Source: Intestinimonas massiliensis (ex Afouda et al. 2020) (GTDB lineage: Bacteria; Bacillota; Clostridia; Oscillospirales; Oscillospiraceae). From it: DNA of 64,000 nt. The stretch covers positions 1,258,957-1,322,956 of the forward strand of contig NZ_LN869529.1 of assembly GCF_001244995.1 (NCBI RefSeq), in the 5' to 3' direction. The notes under the pieces were generated by a model. That model was not told where the DNA came from and made no database searches. It saw only the letters and a program-made list of their open reading frames with translations. The translations under genes and the position numbers were made by a program. The first letter of the stretch is position 1. Every line of letters begins with the position of its first letter. This document shows positions 17,017 through 26,087 of this stretch, one piece after another.

Positions 17017-17045
17017 TTGCGATTTTTCCCGCTTTATGTTATAAT
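17017..17045 (+). promoter_or_regulatory. Promoter of the TetR-family gene
   Basis: TTGCGA (17017-17022) and TATAAT (17040-17045) with 17 nt between. Confidence 0.7.
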
Positions 17046-17122
17046 AAGTCTTGATATCGTTTTTTCGATGGGTCTGCCGGCGGCTCCCATCCCGTCCGCC
17101 CCCGGGAAAGGCGGTGGTTTCC

Positions 17123-17692
17123 ATGTCTGATTCCAATATCACCAAACGGGCTCTGGCCCAGACCATGAAAGACCTGATGGCGGAACGCCCCTTCGCCAAG
17201 ATCAGTGTGGGGGATATCTGTGAGCGCTGCGGCATGAACCGCAAGAGCTTCTATTACCACTTCCGCGACAAGCACGATCTGGTCAACTGGATCTTCCAGA
17301 CGGAGTTTATCGAAACCATCCATCTGACCGATTACGCCAATGCCTGGGTCTTTCTGGGGGCCATTTGCGCCTATTTTTACCAGGAAAGGGACTTCTACCG
17401 CAGCGCCCTGCTCATCGAAGGGCAAAATTCCTTCCGGGACTACTTCATCGAGACCGTCTCCCCCTTCCTCAAGGCCTTCACCGAGGACATCTTCCAGGGG
17501 GTTGAGGACCCCGCCTTCTACATCACCTTTTTTGAGGACGCCTTTATGGCAGCCATCCTCCGCTGGCTCACCGGCAGCCAGCCCATGTCCGCCGAGGTTT
17601 TTTCCCAGCAGCTCCGGGACGTGCTGGTCAATGTCGCCCGCAAGACCCTCAGTGAGCTGGCCGAGAACGCCCCCGCCCCATCCGAATCGTAA
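17123..17692 (+). CDS. TetR/AcrR family transcriptional regulator
   Basis: 189 aa. The N-terminal helix-turn-helix is clear (TKRALAQTMKDLMAE, then KISVGDICERCGMNRKSFYYHF, DKHDLV). The C-terminal ligand domain resembles the DhaS-like group (EGQNSFRDYFIE). ATG 17123 is preferred over an upstream in-frame ATG at 17051 because homology begins at SDSNITKRALAQ. Adjacent to the MATE pump. Confidence 0.85.
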   Translation: MSDSNITKRALAQTMKDLMAERPFAKISVGDICERCGMNRKSFYYHFRDKHDLVNWIFQTEFIETIHLTDYANAWVFLGAICAYFYQERDFYRSALLIEGQNSFRDYFIETVSPFLKAFTEDIFQGVEDPAFYITFFEDAFMAAILRWLTGSQPMSAEVFSQQLRDVLVNVARKTLSELAENAPAPSES

Positions 17693-17730
17693 AAAACGTG
17701 GAATGCGTGTGACACGCATTCCACGTTTTT
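17692..17730. terminator. Bidirectional terminator between TetR gene and the 342-aa gene
   Basis: A 39-nt near-perfect palindrome, AAAAACGTGGAATGCGTGT and its complement around a single base, lies between convergent stops at 17692 and 17735. Confidence 0.85.
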
Positions 17731-17734
17731 GGGT

Positions 17735-18763
17735 TCAGATTTCCAGGCCCCAAATCGTGTGCAGGGCCCGCCCGTCCAAGCGCTCCTCCGTGTCCGCCTC
17801 GCAGCCGTCCCGATAACGGGTCAGGGTCCCGTCCGGGCGCAGGCCCAGAAAACAACGCTTGCCGGAGATAATCTCGTCCACGTAGAGATAGTCGGAGAAA
17901 AAGTCCATCAGAAATACGGAATAGTACTGCTCCGTCCGCGCCCGGCGGATATAGCCCTCCACCCGCCGGCTGACGGGCTCTGGGCAACTGCCTCCCGCAA
18001 AGCAGAAGGCCAGGGCCGGACAGCAGGCCATGGTCACCCGCTTCAGCCAGTTCCCGGTGGTAATCTCCCGCGCCTGCTCACCGTCTTCATAGGTGCGGTA
18101 TACCCCGTAGAGGCACCGGGCCGCCTCCAGTCGGTGCGCCACCTGCTCCCAGCCCGGCTTCTCGGTATCCACCGAGGCGGACAAGTTGTGACAGCCCGCC
18201 ACAGCCGCCGTGATCTCCGGCGTAAAAGCCTCCGGCGGCGCAAAAAGCAGAAACGCACAGGCGGACTCCCGCCGGACCAGCTCCAGCATGGGCCCCAGGC
18301 CGCAGGACGGGGCGTCCACCCGCAAGAAATAGGTAAAGATGCCGTCGGTCTTCCCCTGTTCGATCACTCCGCGGTACAGCGGCGGAACGCCTCCCTCTGC
18401 GGAGGCATCCAGGTGCAGCGTCAGGCCCCAGGGGATATGCCGCTGCCCTTCCGCCTCCAGCGCCCGGATGATCCGGGCCCCGTTGGTCCAGCTTCCCAGG
18501 CCCAGGTTGATGCCGAAGGTCTTGATGGCGTCGTGGTCCGCCTTCCGCACCACGTTGCGGACCAGCGTATAATAGGGGCTCTCCTCATCCTCCAGCATTT
18601 TCTGGGTCAGGTCCAGATACTGCCGCTGGAAGCGCCCCCTGGCCAACTGCCGCCCCAAATCCACCAGCTTGCGGACGCTGCGCTTGGGGTCCTCCTCGAT
18701 CTCCCGGATACAACGGTCCACAACGGATTCCGTGATGGTCCTTGTGAGTATGTCCCGATCCAC
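17735..18763 (-). CDS. Cysteine-less paralogue of the neighbouring radical SAM protein
   Basis: 342 aa. Read beside the divergent radical SAM protein (19016-20422), the same landmarks appear in the same order. HIPWGLTLHLDA matches VPWAILMDPTSA; VIEQGKTDGIFTYFLRVD matches IIRQGTAMGTFMYIYSGG; ACAFLLFAPPEAFTPEI matches DCMFLAFTNATLIDESF; FLMDFFSDYLYVDEIISGKR matches FTMDFWNDGEYVKGCIAGGR. The CxxxCxxC cluster motif is absent: the place where CNLHCTGC should be reads AEGGVPPLY. It is therefore probably a catalytically inactive partner or regulator. The alignment was done by eye. Confidence 0.6.
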   Translation of the reverse strand: MDRDILTRTITESVVDRCIREIEEDPKRSVRKLVDLGRQLARGRFQRQYLDLTQKMLEDEESPYYTLVRNVVRKADHDAIKTFGINLGLGSWTNGARIIRALEAEGQRHIPWGLTLHLDASAEGGVPPLYRGVIEQGKTDGIFTYFLRVDAPSCGLGPMLELVRRESACAFLLFAPPEAFTPEITAAVAGCHNLSASVDTEKPGWEQVAHRLEAARCLYGVYRTYEDGEQAREITTGNWLKRVTMACCPALAFCFAGGSCPEPVSRRVEGYIRRARTEQYYSVFLMDFFSDYLYVDEIISGKRCFLGLRPDGTLTRYRDGCEADTEERLDGRALHTIWGLEI

Positions 18764-18852
18764 CTGCGACCACCCTCATGATCAATCTGTTTCCTGCATA
18801 GGATTCTCTAAGATAACATTTTTATCATACTGCAAAAGCCCCCCGTTCAAAA

Positions 18853-18940
18853 GGGACAAACTGCTCCTTTTGTCCCAAAAGGTAACATTTTGGGGGATTG
18901 TCGCAAAATGTCACATCCCACCGGATCTGTCCGGGGACAA
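18853..18940. promoter_or_regulatory. Divergent control region with stacked inverted repeats
   Basis: Between the divergent pair: GGGACAAA (18853-18860) / TTTGTCCC (18869-18876) with an 8-nt spacer. Then CCCAAAA (18874-18880) / TTTTGGG (18888-18894) with a 7-nt spacer, sharing three bases with the first. Then CCGGA-TCTG-TCCGG further right. Overlapping palindromes suggest alternative binding sites or competing stems. Confidence 0.5.
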
Positions 18941-19015
18941 TCGGGTCCGGGGGGAGTAAAATAAATCAAACATGGGACATCAGAACCATTTCGATTGCAA
19001 AAAGGAGTGTCTGAT

Positions 19016-20422
19016 ATGAGCGACAGAAATCTCGTAGAGCATGTGGAGGCCTTCGCCATCAAACGGGTCCTGGACTATCTCAACGATACGGAGAACGTGG
19101 ACGACGCCATTGAGAAGGCTATGGACTGGGTGGATCGGTTCGACAAGAAGGGTGAGGTCGCCGGTCAGCGCGCAGTCTTCCGCAAGATCGTGGACAGCAA
19201 GCAGGGAAACTGGTACGACCTCATCAAGAAGGTTTGGACCGAGATCGACCCCGGCGTCCGCGGCAAGTTTTTCGAGAACTTCGTTCTCAACGCCACCGCC
19301 ATTGGCGGCCAGCGTCAGGACAAGACCAAGGAGAAGTACGGCTGCAACGTGCCTTGGGCCATCCTGATGGACCCCACCTCCGCCTGCAACCTCCACTGCA
19401 CCGGCTGCTGGGCGGCGGAGTACGGCAACAAGCTGAACATGGACTACAACACCCTGGACTCTATCATCCGGCAGGGCACCGCCATGGGCACCTTCATGTA
19501 CATCTATTCCGGCGGTGAACCGCTGGTCCGCAAGGATGACATCATCCGCCTCTGCGAGGCCCACCCGGACTGCATGTTCCTGGCCTTCACCAACGCCACG
19601 CTCATCGACGAGTCCTTTGCCGACGACATGCTGCGGGTAAAGAACTTTATCCCGGCCATCAGCGTGGAGGGCTTCGAGGAGGAAACCGACTTCCGCCGGG
19701 GCAAGGGCACCTATCAGGCCGTGACACGGGCCATGGAGATCCTCAAAAGCAGGCGTCTGGCCTTCGGCGCGTCCTGCTGCTACACCAGCAAGAACGTGGA
19801 CGTCATCGGCAGCGAGGAGTATTTCGACGACCTCATCGCCAAGGGCGCGCTGTTCGCCTGGTTCTTCACCTACATGCCGGTGGGCGCCGGGGCCCCCACC
19901 GATCTGATGGCCACCGCCGAGCAGCGGGAGTTCATGTACCACCAGATTCGCAGGTTCCGGGACACCAAGCCGCTGTTCACCATGGACTTCTGGAACGACG
20001 GGGAATACGTCAAGGGCTGCATCGCCGGAGGCCGGTATTATCTGCACATCAACGCCAACGGCGACATCGAGCCCTGCGCCTTTATCCACTACTCCGACTC
20101 CAACATCCACGACACCACGCTGCTGGAAGCCTACCAGCGGCCTATGTTCATGCAGTACCACGACCACCAGCCCTTCAACGGCAACCATCTGCGGCCCTGC
20201 CCGCTTCTGGACAACAACGGCGCGCTGGCCGAAATGGTCCACGCCGCCGGGGCCCACTCCACCGACCTGGCCGCGCCCGAGGATGTGGATGGGCTGTGCG
20301 CCAAGTGCAAAAAGGCCGCCGCCAACTGGAAGCCGGTGGCCGACGAGCTGTGGGTGGAGTCCGGCCACGATGCCTCTGACTGCGCCAGGGTGAGCTGCGG
20401 CTGCGAGGCCCATCCAAACTGA
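19016..20422 (+). CDS. Radical SAM protein
   Basis: 468 aa. The iron-sulfur/SAM motif CNLHCTGC lies near residue 125 after an N-terminal helical domain of ~100 residues. The GGEP-type SAM contact is SGGEPLVRKDD. A cysteine-rich C-terminus (CAFIHYSD, CPLLDNN, LCAKCKKAA, CARVSCGCEA) could hold an auxiliary cluster or metal, as in SPASM-like enzymes. ATG 19016 follows AAAGGAG by 8 nt. The substrate is unknown. It is divergent from a cysteine-less paralogue and followed 34 nt later by degV. Confidence 0.85.
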   Translation: MSDRNLVEHVEAFAIKRVLDYLNDTENVDDAIEKAMDWVDRFDKKGEVAGQRAVFRKIVDSKQGNWYDLIKKVWTEIDPGVRGKFFENFVLNATAIGGQRQDKTKEKYGCNVPWAILMDPTSACNLHCTGCWAAEYGNKLNMDYNTLDSIIRQGTAMGTFMYIYSGGEPLVRKDDIIRLCEAHPDCMFLAFTNATLIDESFADDMLRVKNFIPAISVEGFEEETDFRRGKGTYQAVTRAMEILKSRRLAFGASCCYTSKNVDVIGSEEYFDDLIAKGALFAWFFTYMPVGAGAPTDLMATAEQREFMYHQIRRFRDTKPLFTMDFWNDGEYVKGCIAGGRYYLHINANGDIEPCAFIHYSDSNIHDTTLLEAYQRPMFMQYHDHQPFNGNHLRPCPLLDNNGALAEMVHAAGAHSTDLAAPEDVDGLCAKCKKAAANWKPVADELWVESGHDASDCARVSCGCEAHPN

Positions 20423-20456
20423 GCCGGCACGGCAGGACGAAACGGGAGGACATCGT

Positions 20457-21326
20457 ATGAGCGACTATCAAATCATCACCGACGCCACGGCGGATCTCAG
20501 TGCGGAGTGGGCCGACCGTATCGGCGTGGCCGTCATCCCCATGGATGTGGAGTTGGACGGGAGCCCCTACCTCTTCGGCCCGGGCGGGGACATCACCGGC
20601 TCGGAGTTCTTCACCGCCATGCGGCAGGGCAAGCTGGGCAGCACCTCCCAGATCAGCCCCGCCCGCTACGAGGCCGCGTTCGAGCGCTACCTCTCCCAGG
20701 GTCTGGATATCCTGTATATCTGCTTTTCTTCCGGCCTCAGCGGCACCATTCAGGCCGCCCGCATCTGCATGGACGAGCTGCGGGAGAGGTACCCGGAGCG
20801 GAAGCTGCTCTGCGTGGATTCCCTGTCCGCCTCCGCCGGGGAGGGCTTTCTGGTCACCGGCGCGGCGGAGCAGAAGCAGGCGGGGCTGGACATCGAAGCC
20901 CTGGCCGCGTGGGTGGAGGCCAACCGGCTGCATGTATGCCACTGGTTCACGGTGGAGGACCTGAAATTCCTCCACCGGGGCGGCCGGGTCTCCGCCGCCA
21001 CGGCGGTGGTGGGCTCCGCCCTTCAGATTAAGCCGGTGATGCACTGCGACAAGGAAGGGCACCTTACCAACACCGGAAAGGTCCGGGGCCGGAAGCACTC
21101 TCTGCTGGCCCTGCTGGACCACGCCGACCAGAGCTGGACGCCCGGGCGGGGTCGGAAGGTCTTCATCTGCCACGGCGACTGCCTGGCCGACGCCCAGTTC
21201 ATGGCCCAGGAGTTCCAGCGCCGCCGCCCTGAGGCCGAGATCACTCTCTTCCACATGGGCCCCATTATCGGCGCCCACTGCGGGCCGGGCGTCATCGCCA
21301 TCTTCACCTGGGGCACCCAGCGGTAA
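20457..21326 (+). CDS. DegV family fatty-acid-binding protein
   Basis: 289 aa, standard length. The N-terminal EDD fold starts YQIITDATADLS, followed by SQISPARYEAAF and SSGLSGTIQAAR. The C-terminal part ends GPIIGAHCGPGVIAIFTWG, the GxHxGPG family signature. DegV/FakB proteins bind a fatty acid and present it to FakA kinase; no fakA is nearby. Co-transcribed with the radical SAM gene. Confidence 0.92.
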   Translation: MSDYQIITDATADLSAEWADRIGVAVIPMDVELDGSPYLFGPGGDITGSEFFTAMRQGKLGSTSQISPARYEAAFERYLSQGLDILYICFSSGLSGTIQAARICMDELRERYPERKLLCVDSLSASAGEGFLVTGAAEQKQAGLDIEALAAWVEANRLHVCHWFTVEDLKFLHRGGRVSAATAVVGSALQIKPVMHCDKEGHLTNTGKVRGRKHSLLALLDHADQSWTPGRGRKVFICHGDCLADAQFMAQEFQRRRPEAEITLFHMGPIIGAHCGPGVIAIFTWGTQR

Positions 21327-21343
21327 TCCCCTTTTCACAGGCA

Positions 21344-21380
21344 GCGCCTTCGGCGGGGCAACCCGCCGGAGGCGCTTTTC
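21344..21380 (+). terminator. Terminator after degV
   Basis: Stem GCGCCTTCGGCGGG / CCCGCCGGAGGCGC with a GCAA tetraloop followed by TTTTCTTCTT. Confidence 0.8.
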
Positions 21381-21437
21381 TTCTTGCCAAACTCCGCCCG
21401 ATCTGATATCCTGTCAGCGATGAAGGGAGGGTTGGGT

Positions 21438-22139
21438 ATGGAACAAGTCCAAGACCCCAGCCGCCTGGCGGAGCATTTCGCTCGGCACCACATGGCGGAC
21501 CGTTTTCCGTGGCTGAACCGCTACCCCTGGTCACTGCTTCACTACCGCAAGGGGGAATACCTCTGCCGGTACGGCGGAGACGTGCCCCGCCTGCTCTTCC
21601 TTCTGGAGGGGCGGGTGGCCGTATCCATCACCCCGTCCCACGGGCGCACCCATCTCATCACCTGCTATGATCCCGTTGCCCTTATCTGCGGAGACGTGGA
21701 AGTGGCCCTTGGAAACACCCATGCCACCGCCGATCTTCGGGCCATTGACGGAGAGGTCTGGTGCGCTGCTCTCCCCATCGCCGTCTACCGGGAGCGGCTG
21801 ATGGCCGATCCGGACTTTCTGCGCTACACCGTACAGCGACTGGCCCGGGAGATGGTGAAGGATTCCATCTACGCCACCAATAACCTGCTCTTCCCCCTAG
21901 AGGAGCGGCTGGGCGCCTATCTGGTGAACCACGCCCGGGAAGGGGTGTTTCAGGGCAACCTGACCCGCACCGCCGAGCTGCTGGGGGTGAGCTACCGGCA
22001 GCTTTCCCGGGTGATGAAGGTCTTTTCCGACCGCGCCTGGATCGAAAAGGACAGCGGCGGCTGGCGTATCCTCCAGCCGGCCCCCCTGGAACGGATGGCC
22101 GCCCGGATGGATGAACCGCCCGCCGCTTCGAACTTCTGA
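21438..22139 (+). CDS. Crp/Fnr family transcriptional regulator
   Basis: 233 aa. A cyclic-nucleotide-binding-type beta barrel (LLHYRKGEYLCRYGGDVPRL, then VALICGDVEVALGN) joins a dimer helix and a C-terminal helix-turn-helix (NLTRTAELLGVSYRQLSRVM). No FNR-type cysteine cluster is evident and cAMP-binding residues are not clearly conserved, so the effector is unknown. ATG 21438 follows GGAGG by 7 nt. Flanked by terminators. Confidence 0.85.
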   Translation: MEQVQDPSRLAEHFARHHMADRFPWLNRYPWSLLHYRKGEYLCRYGGDVPRLLFLLEGRVAVSITPSHGRTHLITCYDPVALICGDVEVALGNTHATADLRAIDGEVWCAALPIAVYRERLMADPDFLRYTVQRLAREMVKDSIYATNNLLFPLEERLGAYLVNHAREGVFQGNLTRTAELLGVSYRQLSRVMKVFSDRAWIEKDSGGWRILQPAPLERMAARMDEPPAASNF

Positions 22140-22143
22140 GGGC

Positions 22144-22180
22144 AAGGCCCCCTTCGGCTGTGCCGAAGGGGGCCTTTTTT
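22144..22180 (+). terminator. Terminator after the Crp/Fnr gene
   Basis: Stem AAGGCCCCCTTCGGC / GCCGAAGGGGGCCTT with TGT loop followed by TTTTTT. Confidence 0.9.
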
Positions 22181-22251
22181 CATACTAGGACAGATGTCCT
22201 ACCAGCGGGCAACCGGTCTCTGGTAGGATAGGTGCAGAGCCCGCCGTTCCT

Positions 22252-23190
22252 TTAGCGCAGGCCCTTGTCGTAGGGGATACCCTCCGCCTTGGGCGCTCTG
22301 GACTTCTTGGAGGTGAAGGCCAGCACGATCAGCGAGACGATATAGGGCAGCATATTGTAGACTCCGCTGGGGAGATTCAACGCCTTCAGGAATTCAAACC
22401 CGGTGTACACGTTGCCCAGCGCCCGGAAGAAGCCGAACAGCAGAGCCGCCAGAGCGATGCGGGTGGGCTTCCACTGCCCGAAGATCATAACGGCCAGGGC
22501 CAGGAAGCCGAAGCCTGCCACGCCGTACTCAAACTTCCACTCGCTGACGCCGGCGGTGATGTAGACGATGCCGCCCAGGCCGCCCAGCATGCCGGAGATG
22601 AGTACGCCGGCATAGCGCATCTTATAGACGTTGATGCCCACCGAGTCCGCCGCCTGGGGATGCTCGCCGCAGGCCATAAGCCGCAAGCCGAAGCGGGTCT
22701 TATACAGCACCACGTAGGAGCAGACCAGAGCGATCAGTGCCAGCAGCATGAACCAGTTGAACTCAAAGCCGTTGATATTCACCAGAAATGCCTTTTTTGC
22801 ATTGATATACTGAATGGTGGAGGACACGTTGTCCACGCTCTCGGCGGTGTTCATGGCCTTGACGAACACGGTGGCCGCGGCGGTGCCCAGCAGATTCATG
22901 GCGGTGCCCACCAGCGTCTGGTCGGCCTTGAAGTTGATGGCCGCCACGCCCAACAGCAGGGAGTAGAGCATGCCCAGCAGGATGGAGGCCAGCACCACCA
23001 GCACGATCATCACGATGGCGCTGGTCCCGTCTGGCAGGAACTTCATCATCAGCGCGCCACCCAGTGCGCCCATGACCATGATGCCCTCCAGGCCGATGTT
23101 GATCACGCCGGAGTGTTCTGAGAAGCAGCCGCCCAAAGCCACCAGGATCAGTACGGAGGCAAAGAGCAGCGTATATTGAATCAGCAGCAT
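22252..23190 (-). CDS. Nucleoside ABC transporter permease (BMP-type, NupQ/YufQ-like)
   Basis: 312 aa with about eight to nine helices; BPD_transp_2 family. Signature stretches are HSGVINIGLEGIMVMGALGG near the N-terminus and GVNVYKMRY-type loop SVGINVYKMRYAG later. It abuts the second permease gene with a 1-nt overlap of stop and start (TAATG). With the ATPase and BMP lipoprotein it forms a purine or other nucleoside importer. deoC lies beyond the binding-protein gene, consistent with nucleoside use as carbon source. Confidence 0.9.
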   Translation of the reverse strand: MLLIQYTLLFASVLILVALGGCFSEHSGVINIGLEGIMVMGALGGALMMKFLPDGTSAIVMIVLVVLASILLGMLYSLLLGVAAINFKADQTLVGTAMNLLGTAAATVFVKAMNTAESVDNVSSTIQYINAKKAFLVNINGFEFNWFMLLALIALVCSYVVLYKTRFGLRLMACGEHPQAADSVGINVYKMRYAGVLISGMLGGLGGIVYITAGVSEWKFEYGVAGFGFLALAVMIFGQWKPTRIALAALLFGFFRALGNVYTGFEFLKALNLPSGVYNMLPYIVSLIVLAFTSKKSRAPKAEGIPYDKGLR

Positions 23191-24362
23191 TACTTCCCGC
23201 CTCCTTCCCCATTGGCCGCGTCTGTCTGGGCGACCGCGGCCTCCTGCGCCGCCAGGCGCTCCCGCTCCCGCTCTTCCTTCCGGGCGACCCGGCTGCTCAT
23301 AAACTGCTTAAAGAACAGCACGAAGGAGCACAGGTAGATGATCAGGGCGGAGATGAAATCCGAGATCTGGGCGGAGTACATGGTCTTGTCCACATACGCG
23401 CCGCCGTTGGTGATATGCTGGATGAAATAGGAGGAGAGAATGGTTCCGATGGGACTCAGTCCGCCCAGGAAGGCGGCGGCGATGCCGTTGAAGCCCATGG
23501 CCGGGACCGAGGACTGGGTGCACTGCCACTGCTCGAACCCCGTGAGGAACAGCATGGCCGCGCCCATGCCGGCCAGCCCGCCGGCGATGGCCATAGTGAG
23601 AATCAGGTTCTTCTTCTCCTTCATGCCGCAGTATTTTGCGGCGAACTTGTTGCAGCCGGTGGCCTTCAGCTCGTAGCCCAGCTTGGTCTTTTCCAGCAGG
23701 ACCCAGATCAGGATCGCCACCAGGATCGCCAGCGGGATGGCAACGGTCACATACTTGTTGTCGTTAAACAGCTTCTCCAGGCCCATGGAGGGCAGGATTG
23801 CACCGGGGTTGGTGCTGGAGAGCGTCATGGTGTAGGGGCTGGCGGACTCCTTCACCAGGCTCAGGAGCATATTCACCAGATACAGGCTGATCCAATTGAG
23901 CATGATGCAGGAGATAACCTCGTTGACGTTGCAGTAGGCCTTCAGCAGGCCGGAGATCGCGCCCAGCGCGGCGCCGGCCACAATCGCGGCCAACAGGCAC
24001 ACGTACCAGGGCATGCCCCAGGCCAGGGCGCAGTAGAGGCTAGCCCCGGCGCCCACCACGTACTGCCCCGCGGCGCCAATGTTGAACAGGCCCACCTTAT
24101 AGGCGAAGAGGACGGACAGGCTGCACATCAGCAGCGGTGCCGTCTTAACCAAGGTGCTGCCCAGATACTTCAACTGCGCGGACGGTTTGGAATAGGTCAT
24201 GAAGTTCTTTACGATGGTCACAATGGCCTCGCCGGCGCCGGCGGGGTTGATGACCAGCAGCACCACATAGCCCACCAGCAGGCCGATGAGAACGCACAGC
24301 AGCGAGGCCAGCAGGGACTGGACGGCGCCGTTGCGCAGCAAGGGTGTTTTTTCCCGTTTCAT
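23190..24362 (-). CDS. Nucleoside ABC transporter permease (BMP-type, NupP/YufP-like)
   Basis: 390 aa, about nine helices, BPD_transp_2 family. LFNIGAAGQYVVGAGA is the hallmark loop; GFNGIAAAFLGGLSPIGTIL is the second conserved segment. The C-terminus is a charged cytoplasmic tail rich in Arg, Glu and Ala. It starts 3 nt after the ATPase stop and overlaps the next permease by 1 nt. Confidence 0.9.
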   Translation of the reverse strand: MKREKTPLLRNGAVQSLLASLLCVLIGLLVGYVVLLVINPAGAGEAIVTIVKNFMTYSKPSAQLKYLGSTLVKTAPLLMCSLSVLFAYKVGLFNIGAAGQYVVGAGASLYCALAWGMPWYVCLLAAIVAGAALGAISGLLKAYCNVNEVISCIMLNWISLYLVNMLLSLVKESASPYTMTLSSTNPGAILPSMGLEKLFNDNKYVTVAIPLAILVAILIWVLLEKTKLGYELKATGCNKFAAKYCGMKEKKNLILTMAIAGGLAGMGAAMLFLTGFEQWQCTQSSVPAMGFNGIAAAFLGGLSPIGTILSSYFIQHITNGGAYVDKTMYSAQISDFISALIIYLCSFVLFFKQFMSSRVARKEERERERLAAQEAAVAQTDAANGEGGGK

Positions 24363-24365
24363 ACC

Positions 24366-25898
24366 TTACACTCCCTCCCGTTTCGCGCCGGCCATATACA
24401 GGCCCAGCTCTTCCACCGTGGTGGTCTCGGGGTCTAGCTGGCCCACGATCTCCCCCTCGTACATGACTAGGATGCGGTCGGACAAGGCCATAACCTCGTC
24501 CAGCTCCAGGCTCACCAGCAGTACGCCCTTGCCCTCGTCGCGCTGGGACACGATCTGCTTGTGGATGTACTCAATGGCGCCCACATCCAGGCCGCGGGTG
24601 GGCTGGACGGCCACCAGAAGCTGGGGGTCCTTGTCGATCTCACGGGCCACGATGGCCTTCTGCTGGTTGCCGCCGGACATGCTCCGGGCGGGCGTTACAG
24701 GCCCCTGGCCGGAGCGCACGTCGTATTGCTCAATCAGTCTGGTGGCATAGTCGCGGATGGCCTTGCGCCTGAGGAAGCCCGCGCCACTGACGAACTGGGG
24801 CTCAAAGTACCGCTGGAGCACCATATTGTCCTCCAGAGTATAGTCCAGCACCAGGCCGTGCTTGTGGCGGTCCTCAGGGATGTGGCTCATCCCCATCACA
24901 GACCGCTCCCGGATGGGGGACTTGGTGATGTCCCGGCCGCACAGCGAAACCTTGCCGCCGTGTACCGGCTCCAGGCCGGTCAGGCCGTAGACCAGCTCGC
25001 TCTGTCCGTTGCCGTCGATGCCGGCGATGCAGACGATCTCCCCCGCCCGGACCTGGAAGGTGACGTTTTTCACCGCGTTGTTCTTGTGCTGCTTGGAGGC
25101 CATGGTCAGGCCCTGCACGTCGAGAATGACCTCGCCGGGGTGGGCGGGCCCCTTTTCCACGGCGAAGCTCACATTGCGGCCCACCATCATGCGGGAGAGC
25201 TCCTCCTTGGTGGTCTCGGCCACATGGACCGTACCGATGCCCCTGCCCTTGCGCAGGACGGTGCAGCGGTCGGCCACCGCCATGATCTCGTTGAGCTTGT
25301 GGGTGATGAACAGAATGCTCTTCCCCTCGGCCTTCAGCCCCCGCATGATATCCATCAGCTCGTCGATCTCCTGGGGCGTGAGCACGGCGGTGGGCTCGTC
25401 GAAGATGAGGATCTCGTTCTCCCGGTAGAGCATCTTCAGGATCTCGGTCCGCTGCTGCATGCCCACCGTGATGTCCTCCACCAGGGCGTCCGGGTCCACC
25501 TTCAGCCCGTATTTGTCGGACAGGGCCAGCACCTTTTCCCGTGCCTCCGCCTTTTGCAGGAAGCCGTGCTTGCAAGGCTCCACGCCCATAATGATATTGT
25601 CCAGCACCGTGAAGCACTCCACCAGCTTGAAGTGCTGGTGGACCATGCCGATCCCCAGCGCGTTGGCGTCGTTGGGGTCGCGGATCTGGACCTCCTTGCC
25701 GTCCTTCTTGATGGTCCCCTCTTCCGGCCGGTAAAGGCCAAACAAAACGCTCATCAAGGTGGACTTTCCGGCGCCGTTTTCGCCCAGCAGAGCATGGATC
25801 TCGCCCTTTTTCAGTTGGAGCGTGATGTTGTCGTTGGCTACGATGCCCGGAAACCTTTTGGTGATGTTAAGCATCTCAATGGCATATTGGCTGTCCAC
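24366..25898 (-). CDS. Nucleoside ABC transporter ATP-binding protein (NupO/YufO-like)
   Basis: 510 aa with two fused nucleotide-binding domains. The first has Walker A GENGAGKST, signature VGMQQRTEILK and Walker B LIFDEPTAVL. The second has the degenerate Walker A AGIDGNGQSEL, then MSGGNQQKAIVAREI. This tandem arrangement is typical of sugar and BMP-type nucleoside importers. GTG 25896-25898 (VDSQYAIEMLNITKRF) is chosen because GGGAGG lies 9 nt upstream. First gene of its transcript. Confidence 0.93.
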   Translation of the reverse strand: MDSQYAIEMLNITKRFPGIVANDNITLQLKKGEIHALLGENGAGKSTLMSVLFGLYRPEEGTIKKDGKEVQIRDPNDANALGIGMVHQHFKLVECFTVLDNIIMGVEPCKHGFLQKAEAREKVLALSDKYGLKVDPDALVEDITVGMQQRTEILKMLYRENEILIFDEPTAVLTPQEIDELMDIMRGLKAEGKSILFITHKLNEIMAVADRCTVLRKGRGIGTVHVAETTKEELSRMMVGRNVSFAVEKGPAHPGEVILDVQGLTMASKQHKNNAVKNVTFQVRAGEIVCIAGIDGNGQSELVYGLTGLEPVHGGKVSLCGRDITKSPIRERSVMGMSHIPEDRHKHGLVLDYTLEDNMVLQRYFEPQFVSGAGFLRRKAIRDYATRLIEQYDVRSGQGPVTPARSMSGGNQQKAIVAREIDKDPQLLVAVQPTRGLDVGAIEYIHKQIVSQRDEGKGVLLVSLELDEVMALSDRILVMYEGEIVGQLDPETTTVEELGLYMAGAKREGV

Positions 25899-25948
25899 GC
25901 TTAACGCCCTCCCCACTCCTGTGTTTTTTGTACAAAACGATCAATCTT

Positions 25949-25977
25949 ATTGTACTATATACCGCGCTATATTTCAA
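25949..25977 (-). promoter_or_regulatory. Promoter of the nucleoside importer ATPase-permease operon
   Basis: Minus strand TTGAAA (25972-25977) and TACAAT (25949-25954), 17 nt apart. A terminator after the binding-protein gene lies upstream, so this promoter allows separate expression. Confidence 0.75.
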
Positions 25978-26039
25978 AGGAAAAATGAGAATATTTCTCC
26001 CGCTTCGCCGCCGGACTTCCGCCCCGGCCCGGGAGGCAA

Positions 26040-26073
26040 AAAAAGAGGACGGGAAAGCTTCCCGTCCTCTTGG
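26040..26073 (-). terminator. Terminator or attenuator after the BMP lipoprotein gene
   Basis: Minus-strand stem AAGAGGACGGGAAGC / GCTTTCCCGTCCTCTT followed by TTTTT. It partly isolates the abundant binding protein from the transporter genes. Confidence 0.85.
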
Positions 26074-26087
26074 TTCGCAGGGGTAAT

